The position numbers and the translations under genes were made by a program. Below, piece after piece: positions 62,001 through 64,000 of a stretch of DNA of 64,000 nt (position 1 is its first letter; each line of letters opens with the position of its first letter). The notes under the pieces were generated by a model. That model was not told where the DNA came from and ran no database searches. It saw only the letters and a list, made by a program, of their open reading frames with translations. The DNA is from Verrucomicrobiota bacterium (lineage in GTDB: Bacteria; Verrucomicrobiota; Verrucomicrobiia; Limisphaerales; Pedosphaeraceae), in assembly GCA_021325145.1 (NCBI GenBank), contig JAJPHR010000086.1, positions 1 through 64,000 of the forward strand, in the 5' to 3' direction.

Positions 62001-62523
62001 GGAGGTCGAGCGCGTGCAGTCGATGCACATAACTCGTGTTCGGCCCGCTTACTTCCTTGGTCTTCGCTTCCACATAAATCGTCTGCGTGCCGGCGTCGAT
62101 GACGGGCGTGCTGGTAATGCCAATCTCCGGAGCAATATTTTCCGAACCAACGTCGCCATTGGGCACAGTCGTCACCCCGGCAGCGGGATTGATGAAACTG
62201 ACGTGCCAGAGCGGCGCGGTGTTGTTGTCCGCATCGAAGGCATACACGCTGTCGTGTTCGGTGGCGACGAATACCACATTGTGCGTCCCCTGATTGGTGA
62301 TCGCCACGTTCGACACGTACAACGGCTGCCCATAAATCTGCCCGTCCACGGCCTGAAAAAACAACCTCCCAAAGCCATTCATGTTGACGTTGGCGGGAGT
62401 GAGCGTGGTTTCGTTCAGGTTTTGGCCCGTGCGCGCGTTGTCATTGTGATAAGTCAACACGTTGACCTGAGCCTGCAATGTACAAGTCATCGCAGTGACC
62501 ATCGCCCAGATGAGCGTGCGCAA
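59011..62523 (-). CDS. Secreted PQQ-like propeller protein with duplicated chitobiase-C/lectin units
   Basis: About 1170 aa. The TTG at 62523 gives a plausible signal peptide (RTLIWAMVTAMTCTLQAQ); the frame runs to 62871 but that part overlaps the upstream gene and is not protein-like. Residues 25-520 form a PQQ-like/quinoprotein-type propeller (NVLTYHNDNARTGQNLNE, YAFDADNNTAPLWHVSFINP). Then two copies of a unit follow: a chitobiase/hexosaminidase C-terminal-type domain (ISPNGGAFSN, YTLDGTTPT at about 526; ITPNGGVFTN, YSLDGSQPT at about 816) plus an L-type-lectin-like domain (GFGGNGSGWTLNGGA at about 610; GFGDNGSGWTLNGGA at about 896). The end is the shared module (FYRLRAP). It likely binds polysaccharide at the cell surface. 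Confidence 0.82.
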   Translation of the reverse strand: MRTLIWAMVTAMTCTLQAQVNVLTYHNDNARTGQNLNETTLTPANVNMNGFGRLFFQAVDGQIYGQPLYVSNVAITNQGTHNVVFVATEHDSVYAFDADNNTAPLWHVSFINPAAGVTTVPNGDVGSENIAPEIGITSTPVIDAGTQTIYVEAKTKEVSGPNTSYVHRLHALDLRSGTEKFGGPVVIQATVPGTGDGNDGAGHVPFNGLRHVNRPGLLLVNGVVYVAYGSHGDNGPYHGWLLGFSALTLQPQGVFNATPNGGLGGFWQAGDAPAADASNNIYCITGNGVFDGATNKDYGDSFLRLTLNGTNLNLSDYFTPYNQQDLANADADLGSGGAMLLPDSVGGSNHPHLMVGTGKEGTIYLIDRDNLGHFNALNNSNAVQTLPSAIGGSFSTPAYFNNTLYYLGIGDRLKAFAFSGGVLVGTPAAESGDTFGYPGATPSISANGTNNGIVWALQTDAADGGGVGILHAYAATNVAVELYNSSQAGSRDVPGGAVKYTVPTVANGKVYVGTASGLAVFGLGAWVAAPTISPNGGAFSNSVMVTLATATSSAQIHYTLDGTTPTTNSPLYANPLVVTNTTIVKAIATETNLISSSISAALFSLVTPATTIAGFGGNGSGWTLNGGAVASGNMLTLTDGQFGEARSAFFNLPQSIVAFKAEFIYQSTGGADGATFVVQNATAGAAALGGGGGSLGYAGITPSAAVEFNLYSGNGGSGTRYAIDGATGGYSSTLPLDLGSGDPILVILNYTSAGWNESLTDESTGQTYTTNYVADLPGAVGSNVAFIGFTGATGGAASQQAVSSFVFTVNTPPPAAPMITPNGGVFTNSITVTLTTTNPGAQLYYSLDGSQPTSSSTHYSGPFTLTNTAMVKAIATVTNSTQSGVASAFFVPGLPAATIVGFGDNGSGWTLNGGAGVTNDVLTLTDGQNGEARSAFFNTLQGMTNFAAEFVYRSTGGADGTVFVWQNSPGGAGALGGGGGSLGYAGISPSAGIEFNLYSGQGGTGTRYATNGVTGGYISTLPLDLGSGDPIWATLFYNGSLLTEHLVDQNTGQIYDANYAVNLSAAVGGGNTAVVGFTGATGGVVSQQTVSNFTFARNLPPPPTLSVVYGGNQIVIMWPTWPVGHVLEFTHSLAPAVWSTAPQTPVVNGAQTSVTVPVGAVNTFYRLRAP

Positions 62524-62686
62524 ACGGACTCGAGCCGCGATCTGCCCAATCGCACTAACCCAAATTGCTGAACCTGAAATGGCGGTGACGCGCGGCACGC
62601 CTGTTCTTACACTTAAACGGTGAAGATGGAAAGTTTTTTTCGGACGAAAACGCTTGATTCTTGATTCGCGTGCGTGTCGCAACCGC

Positions 62687-64000
62687 TCAAGGCGCTCCCA
62701 GGACAATGAACGTATCCTGAACCGTGATGCTCCGTGTGTAGCCTGGTTTAAACGCGCGGGCTCGCAAAGTGACCGGGCTGTCGAGATGAATCGGCTTCGT
62801 ATAAACGGGCGCGTCTTTGCCCGGGACTTCCCCGTCCAAAGTGTAACGGATGACCGCCGTGGGATCAGCATCCCTCAATGTGACATCGACAGCCTTCGCA
62901 AATTCCCCGCCCTTCGGCTCGATCACCGGCGGGTCAAGCACTTCGGGGCCGGGCAGGCTCTTGATCCAGTCGCGCAACAACGCGACCCCGCGTTCGTCAA
63001 TCACGCCGCGGGCGAGCGGCGGCATCTTGAAAGCCTCCGTCGTATTGACCCGCATGAAAAGAATCGAGCGCCAAATGTCACGAGGCGCGATCAACCGGGC
63101 ACGATCGATGCCTTCGTCGATCAACACCGGCGTATCAATCAAGTTCTGCTCGGCCAGCGGCGTGTCATAACGCGCGTCGAACGTTATAATCGTTCCGCCT
63201 GGTCGATGGCACTGCGAACAATTGGCGTCGAGATACGAGCGGGCGCGATCCTCGAGACTCGCGGTGGCATCATCCGCGCGCGCCAGTTTGCGGCAGCCGG
63301 AAATGTCCGCTTCCTCCAGGGCGGGAGTAAACAGTCCAAGGTGGTTCCAGGTGCGGAGCTGGTTGTCGCGCCGGCCCGTTTGCGGATAGGTGAAGTCCCC
63401 GTTTAACTGGCGGGCCTTTACCCCCAGCACACCGCCAGAATTGTCAGTATGACACGTTCGGCAATCGCCGCGGGCGGGATAAAACCATTCCTGCGTCCTC
63501 ACCCCCGTGGACGTTTTAATCGCAATCGGTTCCACCAGGCTGTCCGCCAACAAATCCGCGTCACTATTATCGGGACGCCATTTATAGGTCACGCCATACA
63601 CCGCGCCCGTCGCGTCGCAAACGAGCAGCCGCGTTTCCAGCCGGCGCTTGATTTCCGGCCGCGTTTCGTCCACCGCCAAATCAAAATGTTTCACGAAGAC
63701 TGTGCCCTTGGGAAATTTCCATTCACCAACGGGGGCAAAGCCGATCGTAGTGGTATTGGAAGCATTCTGGTTCGGCACGGAAACCCAACGGGTCTTGGCC
63801 GCGCCGTCGGACCAAAACGCCACGTTCAGATCATACGGAATCAGGCTGGCCGAGGGCGTGAGAGTTCGTGTGTCGGCGAAAGCGCCGGTTTCGGACAAAT
63901 GTTGGGGAAGAGGTCCAGTCGCCGTTTCCGGCATCCGCAAATACGCCTGCGCGCGCGGGCGGGAGTCCAAACCGAAAGATGGATTCGAAGCAGATGCAGC
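62687..64000 (-). CDS. Di-haem c-type cytochrome protein, SO2930-like (5' end beyond window)
   Basis: 437 residues are visible and the frame is still open at the right edge, so the N-terminus is missing. The visible part starts AASNPSFGLDSRPRAQAY and has LSETGAFADTR and SLIPYDLNVAFWSDGAAKTRW, a pattern I associate with SO2930-type di-haem cytochromes. It continues with two haem sites, CRTCH (about 63,460) and CSQCH (about 63,220). After PPLARGVIDERGVALLRDWI comes a chitobiase-C-type domain (IEPKGGEFAKAVD, IRYTLDGEVPGKD). In related proteins this follows a PQQ sugar-dehydrogenase-like propeller, so the missing part may be one. It likely transfers electrons outside the cytoplasm. The 163 bases to the next gene are gene-free. 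Confidence 0.8.
   Translation of the reverse strand, partial: AASASNPSFGLDSRPRAQAYLRMPETATGPLPQHLSETGAFADTRTLTPSASLIPYDLNVAFWSDGAAKTRWVSVPNQNASNTTTIGFAPVGEWKFPKGTVFVKHFDLAVDETRPEIKRRLETRLLVCDATGAVYGVTYKWRPDNSDADLLADSLVEPIAIKTSTGVRTQEWFYPARGDCRTCHTDNSGGVLGVKARQLNGDFTYPQTGRRDNQLRTWNHLGLFTPALEEADISGCRKLARADDATASLEDRARSYLDANCSQCHRPGGTIITFDARYDTPLAEQNLIDTPVLIDEGIDRARLIAPRDIWRSILFMRVNTTEAFKMPPLARGVIDERGVALLRDWIKSLPGPEVLDPPVIEPKGGEFAKAVDVTLRDADPTAVIRYTLDGEVPGKDAPVYTKPIHLDSPVTLRARAFKPGYTRSITVQDTFIVLGAP

Noticed and set aside
61774-62571. 265-aa plus-strand open frame opposite the propeller gene
   Set aside because: It is antisense to the PQQ-like propeller domain and has no domain of its own.
1-64000. 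tRNA, rRNA, CRISPR arrays, integrases, transposases
   Set aside because: Looked for on both strands; no cloverleaf with CCA-side pattern, no regular spacer-repeat array and no transposase or integrase motif was found.

Overview
The window looks like a chromosomal segment of a free-living member of the Verrucomicrobiota, most likely near Pedosphaera/Limisphaerales. This is inferred from gene content and protein style: GC-rich DNA, very large Sec-exported proteins rich in Asn, Thr and Gly, several ECF sigma factors with membrane partners, an RNase Y, and a short C-terminal module ending in FYRL-like residues that recurs on unrelated exported proteins. No rRNA, tRNA, CRISPR array or transposase gene is visible.

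Left part (1-7.6 kb, minus strand): a single-domain response regulator, a 14-repeat Kelch-type secreted protein, an ECF sigma factor fused to a membrane segment, and a secreted GH88 glycoside hydrolase whose catalytic domain interrupts an Ig-like domain. The roughly 700 bases between the last two contain an inverted repeat pair, a duplicated gene end and an array of CCCGTGAC motifs.

Housekeeping block (7.9-32.8 kb, mixed strands): rarA, 5-formyl-THF cyclo-ligase and RNase Y (start overlapping the previous stop); two paralogous membrane coiled-coil proteins around a small lipoprotein; an M3 peptidase; an NAD-dependent epimerase-like protein; an operon of ispF, a small protein, a class I amidotransferase and an NtrC-type regulator; a GYF-domain membrane protein; lspA and an RluD-type pseudouridine synthase; a PAS histidine kinase with two small response regulators; an ECF sigma factor with a membrane partner; NagB, YgfZ, an orphan MsmX-like ABC ATPase and a TatD-type hydrolase.

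Right part (32.9-58.6 kb, minus strand): one run of six exported-protein genes separated by only about 11-20 bases, running 58,550 to 32,946. In transcription order it encodes a 342-aa secreted protein, a 476-aa secreted protein with an Ala-rich insert, a 3191-aa giant with a PA14-like domain, a helical shaft-like region and a distinct C-terminus, a 906-aa RTX/Calx-beta protein, a SurA-like lipoprotein chaperone and a 3265-aa multi-domain giant. It looks like one large cell-surface or secreted assembly with its own folding factor, and is the best candidate for an undescribed system.

Right edge (59.0-64.0 kb, minus strand): a secreted PQQ-like propeller protein with a duplicated chitobiase-C/lectin-like unit, and the 3' part of an SO2930-like di-haem cytochrome protein that runs off the window. 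Small palindromic repeats are scattered between genes; two nearly identical copies lie about 59 kb apart in opposite orientation. Coordinates and motifs were read by eye; family names rest on recognised motifs, not on database searches.
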